Source: CALMKX01 sp036274895
Lineage (GTDB): Bacteria > Acidobacteriota > Thermoanaerobaculia > Multivoradales > SZUA-115
Length of the DNA stretch: 21,089 nt
NCBI GenBank assembly: GCA_036274895.1
Contig: DASUEU010000090.1
Location: 1-21,089 of the forward strand
Reading direction: 5' to 3'
Below the pieces are notes generated by a model, which was not told where the DNA came from, ran no database searches, and saw nothing but the letters and a program-made list of their open reading frames with translations. Below are positions 1-10,805 of this stretch, in pieces. Numbering within the stretch: position 1 is the first letter of the stretch; each line of letters begins with the position of its first letter. Position numbers and translations under genes: made by a program.

Positions 1-3258
<3,258 letters not shown>

Positions 3259-3287
3259 GGCGAGAGCCACTGCATCGAGCTTCGACC

Positions 3288-3312
3288 GGGCGGCCGCGAG
3301 GCCGCCCTTTTT
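3288..3312 (+). terminator. Intrinsic terminator of rpoC
   Basis: A perfect 8-bp GC stem (GGGCGGCC / GGCCGCCC, 3288-3295 and 3300-3307) with a GCGA tetraloop is followed directly by TTTTT and then GTTT. It lies 30 bases after the rpoC stop and is the clearest rho-independent terminator in the window. Confidence 0.93.
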
Positions 3313-3338
3313 GTTTCCGGGCTCGTCTCCTGAACCTC

Positions 3339-3367
3339 TTGCCGCCGCGAGGAACTCATAGTAGAAC
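3339..3367 (+). promoter_or_regulatory. Putative sigma70-type promoter for the cupredoxin gene
   Basis: TTGCCG at 3339-3344 and TAGAAC at 3362-3367 are separated by 17 bases and lie just after the rpoC terminator. Each matches the consensus at four of six positions. A strong ribosome-binding site (AGAGGAG, 3408-3414) sits 7 bases before the downstream ATG. The promoter is predicted by eye only. Confidence 0.45.
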
Positions 3368-3421
3368 CTGTATTGATTCCAGCCCGGCAAACTTCCGCCC
3401 ATCGGGCAGAGGAGCAATGCC

Positions 3422-4501
3422 ATGACCAGCATCCGTCCCGTTCTCGCAACTGCGCTGGTGCTCTCGCTCGCCGGCCCCGTGTCGGCCGCCACCATCGACG
3501 TCACCGTCGGCCCCGGCCTCAGCTTCTCGCCGGCCACGGTCACCATCCAGGTCGGCGACACGGTGCGCTGGACCAACGTCGGCGGCGGGTTCCACAACGT
3601 CCGCGCGGACGACGACAGCTTCCGTTGCGCCAGCGGCTGCGACGGCCAGGGTGGCGACGGCGACCCGGCCACGAGCGCCTGGACGGCGTCCATCACCTTC
3701 AACGCCGCTGGCATCCATCCCTACTACTGCGAGGTCCACAGCCTGCCCGGAGCATCGGGGATGAATGGCATGGTGATCGTGCAGGAGGGCGGGGTGCCGG
3801 GGTCGATTCGCTTCAGCAGCCCCAGCTACAGCGTCCAGGAGAACGCGTCCAACGCCACGGTGACGATCCAAAGGGTGGGTGGGGACGACGGCATGGTCTC
3901 GGTCTCCTTCGCCACCTCGAACGGCACGGCCTCCCAGGGGCTGGACTACATGGCGGTCTCGACCACAGTGACCTGGGCTGACAACGACGACAATCCCAAG
4001 ACCGTGCAGGTGCCGATCGTCGACGACGCGCTGGACGAGCCCAACGAGAGCGTCGGCCTGAACCTCTCGGCGCCCACCGGCGGCGCCACCCTGGGCTCAC
4101 CGGCCTCGGCCACGCTGACCATCGCCGACAACGACAACCCACCCGGCGGCCCCTGCGTGGCCGACGCGAACACGCTCTGTCTCTTGGGCGACCGCTTCCG
4201 GCTGCAGATCCAGTTCCGCACCTCTCAGGGCCAGATGGGCATGGGGCTCGCCGAGGAGCTGCGCGACTTCTCCGGGTCCTTCTCCTTCTTCAACCCGGAC
4301 AACCTCGAGATGCTGGTCAAGGTGATCGATGCCTGTGCCCTGAACAACCGTTACTGGCTGTTCTACGGCGCCACCACCAACGTCGAGTTCAATCTGCTGG
4401 TGACCGACACCCTGCGCAACGTCACCCAGGTCTACCCCAACCCTCTGAACACGGCGGCCCTGCCCATCCAGGACACCGACGCCTTCGCCACGTGCCCGTA
4501 G
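3422..4501 (+). CDS. Secreted cupredoxin / Calx-beta fusion protein
   Basis: A 359-residue exported protein. Residues 1-23 are a signal peptide ending in VSAA. Residues about 24-122 form a plastocyanin/azurin-like cupredoxin with a complete type-1 copper site: His58, Cys103, His106 and Met114 in a YYCEVHxxxGxxGM context. Cys69 and Cys73 may form a disulfide. Residues about 128-238 look like a Calx-beta domain (SVQENASNATVTIQR ... ADNDNP). Residues 245-359 are a copy of the module also found twice at the end of the 12014-15649 protein. A function in periplasmic or extracellular electron transfer or copper binding is inferred; the redox partner is unknown. The ATG is supported by AGAGGAG seven bases upstream. 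Confidence 0.85.
   Translation: MTSIRPVLATALVLSLAGPVSAATIDVTVGPGLSFSPATVTIQVGDTVRWTNVGGGFHNVRADDDSFRCASGCDGQGGDGDPATSAWTASITFNAAGIHPYYCEVHSLPGASGMNGMVIVQEGGVPGSIRFSSPSYSVQENASNATVTIQRVGGDDGMVSVSFATSNGTASQGLDYMAVSTTVTWADNDDNPKTVQVPIVDDALDEPNESVGLNLSAPTGGATLGSPASATLTIADNDNPPGGPCVADANTLCLLGDRFRLQIQFRTSQGQMGMGLAEELRDFSGSFSFFNPDNLEMLVKVIDACALNNRYWLFYGATTNVEFNLLVTDTLRNVTQVYPNPLNTAALPIQDTDAFATCP
4154..4498 (+). repeat. C-terminal shared module, copy 1 (protein-level repeat)
   Basis: Residues 245-359 of the cupredoxin protein: Cys245, a TLCLLGDRF motif, FFNPDNLEMLVK, NRYWLFYGATTN, LLVTDT and a terminal DTDAF. The same order of motifs occurs at 14879-15212 and 15311-15646. I know no family name for it. 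It behaves like a lineage-specific C-terminal module of secreted proteins. Confidence 0.75.
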
Positions 4502-4510
4502 GTGCCGGCG

Positions 4511-4906
4511 TCAGCCCCTGGGCTGGAGCACCTGGAGGGGCACGATCCTGGCTAGCTGAGTAAAGTCCCGGTCGCGATGGAAGACGGTCAGTTGATTGCG
4601 CAGGGCGCAGACCGCGATCAGGCAGTCGACGTTGGATCGAGGGGTGATTCCCGCGCGGCGTGCGGCACGGTAGAGCTCCGCGGCTTCGAGAAACACCTCG
4701 GTCCCCATCGGGGCCTCCACCCGCGGCAGTGCCAGCATCGACTCCCTGGCGACTGAATACGCCCGCTGATCCGCGAACCCCTGCAGCACCTCCTGCACGA
4801 CCGGCAGGCAGGTGACGACGTCGTCGAGATCGAGGGAGCGCTCCAAGTCGACGCGCTGTGGCTTGGCGAAGACTTCGATCCAGATCGACGTGTCAACGAG
4901 GATCAT
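4511..4906 (-). CDS. vapC: VapC-type PIN-domain ribonuclease toxin
   Basis: A 131-residue PIN domain, normal length for VapC. It opens with MILVDTSIW, giving catalytic Asp5. Further acidic residues expected for the metal site are Glu39, Asp94 (NVDCLIA) and Asp112/Asp114 (HRDRDF). Family members cleave RNA, often initiator tRNA or rRNA, when released from their antitoxin. The reading frame extends upstream, but the start at 4906 matches the family N-terminus and overlaps the antitoxin gene by 14 bases, a usual toxin-antitoxin arrangement. Its stop lies 9 bases from the stop of the convergent cupredoxin gene. The actual RNA target cannot be read from sequence. Confidence 0.9.
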   Translation of the reverse strand: MILVDTSIWIEVFAKPQRVDLERSLDLDDVVTCLPVVQEVLQGFADQRAYSVARESMLALPRVEAPMGTEVFLEAAELYRAARRAGITPRSNVDCLIAVCALRNQLTVFHRDRDFTQLARIVPLQVLQPRG

Positions 4907-5123
4907 CGCCTGTCGGACGGGGTGCTGGGCGATCGTCTCGCATCTGGCCGAGATCCCCCTGCCAGAGGCCGCTGCCGGCGAGCTCGAGGATCTGACGGGC
5001 CTTGCGGCGGCGGATGAACTCTTCGAGAGCCCTCTCGACCGTTCGGGAGAAGGTCCGCTCTCCGCCCAGGCGAAAGGCGTCCTCGAGTAGCCCGTCGCGA
5101 AGCACAAGGTTGGTGCGTTTCAT
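4893..5123 (-). CDS. vapB: VapB-type antitoxin
   Basis: A 76-residue protein starting MKRTNLVLRDGLLEDAFRL and continuing with ERTFSRTVERALEEFIRRRKARQILELAGSG. This is the pattern of the VapB antitoxin subfamily with a short N-terminal strand and helices (ribbon-helix-helix-like DNA binding). The C-terminal part (GLWQGDLGQMR) normally wraps the toxin. The start at 5123 is chosen over longer in-frame extensions because it matches the family N-terminus and lies six bases after a -10 box. It is first in a two-gene operon and probably represses its own promoter. Confidence 0.88.
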   Translation of the reverse strand: MKRTNLVLRDGLLEDAFRLGGERTFSRTVERALEEFIRRRKARQILELAGSGLWQGDLGQMRDDRPAPRPTGDDPR

Positions 5124-5129
5124 GTGCAG

Positions 5130-5158
5130 AGTGTGCGGGCTCGAGCTCGACCTGTCAA
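5130..5158 (-). promoter_or_regulatory. vapBC promoter, leaderless layout
   Basis: On the minus strand a perfect TTGACA (plus 5153-5158) and CACACT (plus 5130-5135) are separated by 17 bases, and the vapB ATG begins after six more bases. Transcription would start at or next to the A of the ATG, and no Shine-Dalgarno sequence is present. The spacer contains a perfect 10-bp palindrome. Confidence 0.65.
5141..5150. promoter_or_regulatory. Palindrome in the vapBC promoter spacer, candidate operator
   Basis: TCGAGCTCGA is a perfect 10-bp palindrome lying between the -35 and -10 boxes of the vapBC promoter. VapBC complexes typically bind inverted repeats at this location to repress their own operon. 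The role here is inferred from position. Confidence 0.4.
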
Positions 5159-5253
5159 GCTCCGAACCTTCCCAATAGTGCTGCCACCGAGAGGATAGGA
5201 TCCGCCCCGGTGCTCGGGCTCGAAGCCCGGCATCTCCGCCCTCCGGAGGCAAC

Positions 5254-6564
5254 ATGCGACGCAGTTTCCTGGTACTCGCCCTGTTGTCGGGCACCCTCGC
5301 TCCCATCTCCACCCAAGCCGCCGAGCCCCTCGGCGCCGCCCTCGACCGTCTGGCCCGTGAGGTCGAGCCGAAGGTAGTGGCGTGGCGGCGGGACTTCCAC
5401 CAGCATCCGGAGCTGTCCAACCGCGAGGCTCGCACCGCGAAGATCGTGGCGGACCACCTCTCCGCTCTCGGCTGGGACGTGCGCACGGGGGTGGCCCACC
5501 ACGGGGTGGTGGCGGTGCTGGTGGGCGGCAAGCCCGGGCCGGTGGTGGCCCTGCGGGCGGACATGGACGCCCTGCCGGTCACCGAGGAGGTGGACCTGCC
5601 CTTCGCCTCCAAGGTCAAGGCCGAGCACGGCGGCCAGAGCGTGGGGGTGATGCACGCCTGCGGGCACGACGCTCACACCGCGATCCTGATGGGCGTGGCC
5701 GAGGTGCTGGCCAGGGTCAAGGCCGAGCTGCCCGGCACCGTGAAGCTGATCTTCCAGCCCGCCGAAGAAGGCCCGCCCACCGGCGAGCAGGGCGGCGCCC
5801 TGATGATGGTGGCCGAGGGCGCGCTCGACGCCCCGCGCCCCGCGGCGATCTTCGGCCTGCACGTGGTGCCGATGGCCGAGACCGGGGAGATCGCGTACCG
5901 CGCGGGCGGCCAGCTCGCCAGTTCGGACCGCCTGCGCATCGTGGTCAAGGGACGCCAGGCCCACGGCGGCATGCCCTGGGACGGCATCGACCCGGTGGTC
6001 GCCGCGGCGCAGATCATCAACGCCCTCCAGGCCATCCCGGCCCGTCAGGTCAATCAGCTCAAGGGCCCGGCGGTGGTTACCATCGGCTCGATCCACGGTG
6101 GTGTGCGCAACAACATCGTCCCCGAGCTTGTGGAGATGTGGGGCACCCTGCGCAGCTTCGACACCGGCACTCGCGAGGAGCTCCACGCGCGGGTGAAGCG
6201 CACGGCCGAGAGTGTAGCGGCAGCCACCGGCGCCACGGCGGAGGTGACCATCGACCAGGGCAACCCGGTCACCTACAACGACCCCGAGCTGACCCGGCGC
6301 ATGGCGCCGACCCTGGCGCGGGTGGCCGGCCCCGGCAAGGTCTGGGAGACCCTGCCGGTGACCTGGGCCGAGGACTTCTCGGTCTACCAGCAGCAGGTTC
6401 CGGGCCTCTTCGTCTTCCTGGGGATCCGGCGACCCGGCCAGAAGGTGGAAGACGCCGCTCCCAACCACTCCCCCCGCTTCTACGTCGACGAGAACGCCCT
6501 GCCCCTCGGCGTGCGCACGCTGGCTCACCTGGCCGTGGACTTCTTGGCGGGCGAAGGCCGGTGA
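5254..6564 (+). CDS. Exported M20D-family metallopeptidase / amidohydrolase
   Basis: A 436-residue M20 peptidase of the amidohydrolase type (relatives hydrolyse N-acyl amino acids, hippurate or IAA-amino acids). Residues 1-22 are a signal peptide ending in TQA, so the enzyme acts outside the cytoplasm. RRDFHQHPELS (45-55) and the HACGHDAHT motif supply Cys136 and His138 as metal ligands. Glu171-Glu172 (PAEEG) provide the general base and a ligand. His203 (GLHV) and His405 (NHSPRF) complete the site. The dimerisation insert includes GRQAHGGMPWDGIDP. GGAGG lies four bases before the ATG. Its TGA overlaps the start of the UbiD-family gene, so the two are probably translationally coupled. The substrate is unknown. 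Confidence 0.92.
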   Translation: MRRSFLVLALLSGTLAPISTQAAEPLGAALDRLAREVEPKVVAWRRDFHQHPELSNREARTAKIVADHLSALGWDVRTGVAHHGVVAVLVGGKPGPVVALRADMDALPVTEEVDLPFASKVKAEHGGQSVGVMHACGHDAHTAILMGVAEVLARVKAELPGTVKLIFQPAEEGPPTGEQGGALMMVAEGALDAPRPAAIFGLHVVPMAETGEIAYRAGGQLASSDRLRIVVKGRQAHGGMPWDGIDPVVAAAQIINALQAIPARQVNQLKGPAVVTIGSIHGGVRNNIVPELVEMWGTLRSFDTGTREELHARVKRTAESVAAATGATAEVTIDQGNPVTYNDPELTRRMAPTLARVAGPGKVWETLPVTWAEDFSVYQQQVPGLFVFLGIRRPGQKVEDAAPNHSPRFYVDENALPLGVRTLAHLAVDFLAGEGR

Positions 6565-8384
6565 GCGTGGGCGACCCGACCTTCCGCAACCTCCGCCTCT
6601 TCCGCGACGAGCTGCGCCGCCGGGGGGACTTGGCCGTGATCGAGGAGCCGGTGGATCCCCGGCTCGAGGTACCGGAGATCCACCGGCGGGTGATCGCCGC
6701 CGGCGGTCCGGCCTTGCTGTTCACCCGGCCGATCGGTTCGGACTTTCCCCTGGTCACCAACCTCTTCGGCACTCCGGCTCGGGCGCAGCTGGCTTTCGGG
6801 CGGCGGCCTTTCGAGCTGATCGAGAGCCTGGTCCACCTCGCCCAGACCCTGCTGCCGCCCACCCCGGCCAAGCTGTGGGGAGCCCGTGGCCTGGTCGCTG
6901 ACCTGCTCAAGGTCGGCCTCAAACGGGGCCGCCGGGGGCCGGTGACGGAGAACCTGACCTCGAACGTCCGGCTCGATCGCCTGCCCGTGCTCACCACCTG
7001 GCCGGAGGACGGCGGCCCCTTCGTCACCCTTCCGTTGGTCTACACCGAGCATCCGGACGGCAAGGGCCACAACCTCGGCATGTACCGCCTTCAGGTCCAT
7101 GACGCCGCGACCACCGGCATGCACTGGCAGATCGGCAAGGGAGGGGGCTTCCACTATCAAGTGGCCGAGGCGCAGGGCCGCTCCCTGCCGGTGACCGTTT
7201 TCCTGGGGGGGCCGCCGGCGCTGATCCTGTCGGCCATCGCGCCCTTGCCCGAGAACCTCCCCGAGCTGATGCTCGCCTCGCTGCTGCTGGGCGAGAGGCT
7301 CCACCTCGCGGCCGGCCCGGGGCCCCATCCCCTGGTGGCGGAGGCCGAGTTCGCCCTGATCGGCGAGGTGGCACCCAAGCTGCGCCGGCCGGAGGGCCCC
7401 TTCGGAGACCACTACGGCTACTACTCCCTGCGCCACGACTATCCGGTCTTCACGGTGCGCCACCTAGCCCACCGCCACGGGGCGATCTATCCGGCGACCG
7501 TGGTCGGCAAGCCCCGACAAGAGGACTTCTTCATCGGCGATCTGCTCCAGGAGCTGCTTTCGCCCCTCTTCCCGATGGTGATGCCCGGGGTCAAGGATCT
7601 GTGGTCCTACGGCGAGACGGGCTATCACTCCCTCGCCGCGGCGGTGGTCACCGAGCGCTACAAGCGGGAGGCCATGGCGAGCGCTTTCCGTATCCTGGGC
7701 GAGGGCCAGCTGTCGCTGACCAAGTTCCTGCTGGTGCTCGATCGGCCCCTCGACCTCAAGGACTTCCGCGCCACCCTCGAGCACCTGCTGGCCCGCACCC
7801 GACCGGAGACGGACCTCTACGTCTTCGGCAACCTCTCGATGGACACCCTCGACTACACCGGCCCGGCCGTCAACGAGGGCTCGAAGGGGGTGTGGCTGGG
7901 CCTGGGCGAGCCGGTGCGGGAGCTGCCGCGAGAGTTTCGGCCGGGGATGCCGCCCCCGCCGGAGGTCACCGACGTGCGGGTCTTCTGTGGCGGCTGCCTG
8001 GTGGTGGGCGCTCCGAGCTTCGCCGACGACCGCGACGCGGCGGCACGCCTCGCCGCCCATCCGGCCTTCGCGGCATGGCCGCTGCTGGTGGTTACCGACG
8101 AGCCGCGCCGGGCGGTGGCCTCGCCGATGAACTTCCTGTGGACGACCTTCACCCGCTTCGAACCGGCGGCGGACCTCCACGCCGCCTCGACGCGGGTGGT
8201 GCGCAACCAGCTCTCCTACGTGGGGCCGATCGCCATCGACGCACGGCTGAAGCCGGGTTTCCCCGAGGAGCTCCACTGCGACCCGGACACGGCTCGCCAG
8301 GTGAGCGAACGGTGGCAGCGGTACTTTCCGGCCGGTGGCGTCGAGATGGGTGACAGCGAGGCCGGCCACCTGGACCCGGTGTGA
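6561..8384 (+). CDS. UbiD-family prenylated-FMN-dependent decarboxylase
   Basis: A 607-residue member of the UbiD family, which uses prenylated FMN to (de)carboxylate aromatic or unsaturated acids. In bacteria of this type the enzyme often serves menaquinone synthesis. Family blocks seen: LVTNLFGT, LGMYRLQVHD, MHWQIGKGGGFHY, PEGPFGDHYGYYSLRHDYPVF, YPATVVGKPRQEDFFIGDLLQELLSPLFPMVMPGVKDLW and SMDTLDYTG. It is longer than E. coli UbiD (about 497) and fits the 600-residue subgroup. The GTG at 6561 overlaps the preceding TGA as GTGA. A second GTG at 6567 is nine bases from a GAAGG and equally possible. No ubiX or other menaquinone gene is in the window. Its stop directly abuts the serC stop. Confidence 0.9.
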   Translation: MSVGDPTFRNLRLFRDELRRRGDLAVIEEPVDPRLEVPEIHRRVIAAGGPALLFTRPIGSDFPLVTNLFGTPARAQLAFGRRPFELIESLVHLAQTLLPPTPAKLWGARGLVADLLKVGLKRGRRGPVTENLTSNVRLDRLPVLTTWPEDGGPFVTLPLVYTEHPDGKGHNLGMYRLQVHDAATTGMHWQIGKGGGFHYQVAEAQGRSLPVTVFLGGPPALILSAIAPLPENLPELMLASLLLGERLHLAAGPGPHPLVAEAEFALIGEVAPKLRRPEGPFGDHYGYYSLRHDYPVFTVRHLAHRHGAIYPATVVGKPRQEDFFIGDLLQELLSPLFPMVMPGVKDLWSYGETGYHSLAAAVVTERYKREAMASAFRILGEGQLSLTKFLLVLDRPLDLKDFRATLEHLLARTRPETDLYVFGNLSMDTLDYTGPAVNEGSKGVWLGLGEPVRELPREFRPGMPPPPEVTDVRVFCGGCLVVGAPSFADDRDAAARLAAHPAFAAWPLLVVTDEPRRAVASPMNFLWTTFTRFEPAADLHAASTRVVRNQLSYVGPIAIDARLKPGFPEELHCDPDTARQVSERWQRYFPAGGVEMGDSEAGHLDPV

Positions 8385-9476
8385 TCACCCCGCCCGGCGG
8401 CGGAAATCCTCCATGAACCCGGCCAGCGCCTCCGCGGCCGCCTTCGGCACCGCGTTGTAGAGCGAGGCCCGGATGCCGCCCACTGAGCGGTGCCCCTTCA
8501 AGCCGGCGAGCCCGGCTTTGCCGGCCTCGGCGAGGAACCGCTTTTCGGTCTCCTCGTCGGGGAGGCGGAAGGCCACGTTCATCCGCGAGCGGCTCTCCGG
8601 TTGGGCGTGGCCGCGGTAGAAGCCGCCGCTGCCGTCGATCGCCCGGTAGACCAGTTCGGCCTTCTCGCGGTTGCGGGCCTCGATCTCGGCGAGCCCTCCC
8701 TGCCCGAGCAGCCAGCGGGTGACCAGCAGCACCACGTAGATCGCGAACACCGGCGGCGTGTTGTGGTTGGACTTCTCGTCCACCTGCACCCGGTAGTCGA
8801 GCATCGAGGGCAGGCCGTCGGGGACCTTCGACAGCAGCTCCTCCCGCAGCAGCACGATGGTGACCCCGGCCGGGCCGACGTTCTTCTGCGCCCCGGCATA
8901 GACCAGGGCGTGGCGGCCGACCTCGAAGGGGCGCGAGAGGAAGTTCGACGAGGCGTCGCAGATCAGTGGCACCGAGCCCACCGCCGGCGGCTCGCCGTAC
9001 TCGACGCCGTGGATGGTCTCGTTGGCGGTGTAGTGGACGTAGGCGGCGTGGGGGTTGACGTCCACCTCGCCGGTCACCGGCGCTCGCACGTAGCTCTCGG
9101 GCTTGCCGTCGAAAGCCACGCGGGCGGTCTTGCCCAGCCGGGCCACTTCCTTGACCGCCTTGGCGCTCCACGTTCCGGTGACCAGGTAGTCGGCGCTCTC
9201 GCCCGCGGCCAGGAACGACATCGGCACCATGGCGAACTGCAGGGTGGCGCCGCCGGGCAGGAAGAGCACGTGCCAGCCTTCGGGCACGCGGAGCAGGCGC
9301 CGGAGGTTGGCCTCGGCCTCTTCCATCATGGCGAGGAAGGTCGAGGAGCGGTGGCTGAGCTCGAGGATCGACATGCCCACGCCGGGCAGGGCGAGGAGGT
9401 CCCGCTGGACCTCCTCGAGCACGGGGAGGGGGAGGGCGGCGGGGCCGGCGTTGAAGTTGTGGACGCGCTGGGTCAC
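8385..9476 (-). CDS. serC: Phosphoserine aminotransferase
   Basis: A 363-residue class V aminotransferase converting 3-phosphohydroxypyruvate and glutamate to phosphoserine in the cytoplasmic serine pathway (also used for pyridoxal phosphate synthesis in some bacteria). It starts with the typical HNFNAGPAALPLPVLEE. PGGATLQF (74-81) and CDASSNFLSRP (Asp174) contact the cofactor, and Lys198 in YAGAQKNVGPAG binds pyridoxal phosphate. The HRSVGGIRASLYNA block near the C-terminus is also typical. Start is GTG, with AAAGGAG (plus 9484-9490) seven bases upstream. It follows thrC by 24 bases with no terminator, so it is probably the last gene of the thrB-thrC-serC operon. Confidence 0.96.
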   Translation of the reverse strand: MTQRVHNFNAGPAALPLPVLEEVQRDLLALPGVGMSILELSHRSSTFLAMMEEAEANLRRLLRVPEGWHVLFLPGGATLQFAMVPMSFLAAGESADYLVTGTWSAKAVKEVARLGKTARVAFDGKPESYVRAPVTGEVDVNPHAAYVHYTANETIHGVEYGEPPAVGSVPLICDASSNFLSRPFEVGRHALVYAGAQKNVGPAGVTIVLLREELLSKVPDGLPSMLDYRVQVDEKSNHNTPPVFAIYVVLLVTRWLLGQGGLAEIEARNREKAELVYRAIDGSGGFYRGHAQPESRSRMNVAFRLPDEETEKRFLAEAGKAGLAGLKGHRSVGGIRASLYNAVPKAAAEALAGFMEDFRRRAG

Positions 9477-9500
9477 GGGAGGGCTCCTTTCCCGCCGATC

Positions 9501-10805
9501 TTATGCCGCGGTGCGGAGGAACTCGCGCAGTGCGGCGAGCTCCGGGGCGAGGGGCGTGGCGTGGACCGTCCGCCGGGCCGCCGCCTCCAGGGCCGGCGGA
9601 CGGGGGACGCTGCGGCCCAGGGCGGCCTCGACGGTTGCGGGGAACTTCGCCGGATGGGCGGTCGCCACCACGATGCCGTAGACCTCGTCCCGGCGCCCCG
9701 CTCGGGCCCGCTCGAGGCCCAGCCAGCCGACCGCCGAGTGGGGATCGAGCACCACGCCGAAGCGCCCTTCGACCTCGCGGATGGCTTCGAGGGTCTCCAC
9801 GTCCGACCAGGCGCTGGCGATCAGCTGCCGGGAGAGGGCCTCGGCCTCACCGCCCACCAGGTGGAGCAGCCGGGCGAGGTTGCTGGGGTTGCCCACGTCC
9901 ATGGCGTTCGAGAGGGTGGCCAAAGAGGGGCGCGGCCGGAAGACCCCCGTGGCCAGGAGCTCCGGGAGAACGTCGTTCGAGTTGGTGGCAGCCACGAAGC
10001 CGGCCACCGGCAGCCCCAGGCGGGCGGCGAGGAAGCCGGCGGTCAGGTTGCCGAGGTTGCCGCAAGGCACGGCGAAGAGGGGGAGCGGGGCGCCCTCCGG
10101 CAGCTGGGCCCAGGCGTGGAAGTAGTAGAGGAGCTGGGGCAGCAGCCGCCCGATGCTGATCGAGTTCGCCGAGGTCAGGTGGTGGGCGGCGGCCAGCTCC
10201 GGGTCGAGGAAGGCCTCTTTCACCAGGCGCTGGCAGTCGTCGAAGCTACCTTCGACGGCCAGGGCGTGGACGTTGCCACCCAGCCCGGCGATCTGCCGCT
10301 CCTGGAGGGGGCTCACCCGGCCCCGGGGGTAGAGCACCACCACGCGGGTACCCGCCACGCGCCAAAAGGCGTCCGCCACGGCACCGCCGGTGTCCCCCGA
10401 GGTAGCCACCAGCACGGTCAGCTCGGGGTGATCCGGAGGGCGCGTGACCGCCAGCAGCCGGGCGAGGAAGCGGGCCCCCACGTCCTTGAAGGCCAAAGTC
10501 GGGCCGTGGAAAAGCTCTAGGATGCCGGTGCTCTGGTCGAGGGGGCGCAGCGGGATCTCGAAGGGCAGGGCGTCCTCGACCATGCGGTCGAGGGTCGCCG
10601 CCGGCAGATCGTCCCCCCACAGGTGGTGGGCCAGGCGGCGGGCCGTCTCGACCAGCGGCCGGCCCTTGAGGTCGGCTACCGCGCCGGGGTCGAGGGGGGG
10701 CAGTTGCGAAGGCAGGTAGAGACCGCCGTCCGGGGCCAGACCGCGCGCGAGGGCCTCCGCGAGGCTGACCTCGGGGGCGCCGCCCGCGGTGCTGATCAGG
10801 CGCAT
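9501..10805 (-). CDS. thrC: Threonine synthase
   Basis: A 434-residue fold-type II pyridoxal phosphate enzyme converting O-phosphohomoserine to threonine. The N-terminus (MRLISTAGGAPEVSLAEALARGLAPDGGLYLP) is typical of bacterial ThrC. Lys107 in ELFHGPTLAFKDVG is the cofactor lysine, SGDTGGAV is the phosphate-binding loop, and LTSANSISIGRLLPQ and VPCGNLGNLTAGF are further family blocks. The reading frame is open upstream, but the ATG at 10805 matches the family N-terminus and overlaps the end of thrB by 10 bases, suggesting translational coupling. It lies between thrB and serC in one operon. Confidence 0.97.
   Translation of the reverse strand: MRLISTAGGAPEVSLAEALARGLAPDGGLYLPSQLPPLDPGAVADLKGRPLVETARRLAHHLWGDDLPAATLDRMVEDALPFEIPLRPLDQSTGILELFHGPTLAFKDVGARFLARLLAVTRPPDHPELTVLVATSGDTGGAVADAFWRVAGTRVVVLYPRGRVSPLQERQIAGLGGNVHALAVEGSFDDCQRLVKEAFLDPELAAAHHLTSANSISIGRLLPQLLYYFHAWAQLPEGAPLPLFAVPCGNLGNLTAGFLAARLGLPVAGFVAATNSNDVLPELLATGVFRPRPSLATLSNAMDVGNPSNLARLLHLVGGEAEALSRQLIASAWSDVETLEAIREVEGRFGVVLDPHSAVGWLGLERARAGRRDEVYGIVVATAHPAKFPATVEAALGRSVPRPPALEAAARRTVHATPLAPELAALREFLRTAA

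Noticed and set aside
5215..5229. Small hairpin (CGGGCT-CGA-AGCCCG) before the M20 gene
   Set aside because: A 6-bp stem with a three-base loop is common in DNA of this composition and has no T tract or partner structure.
4893..5618. Long upstream extension of the vapB frame
   Set aside because: The added residues overlap the M20 gene on the other strand and are not like antitoxin sequence; the promoter lies inside the extension.
5155..6528. A 457-codon frame antisense to the M20 gene
   Set aside because: It is a shadow frame opposite a clear enzyme with intact metal ligands; the composition is atypical of a real protein.
8490..10520. A 676-codon plus-strand frame across serC and thrC
   Set aside because: It lies wholly antisense to two confidently identified genes and has the Gly/Arg/Val-rich composition of a GC shadow.
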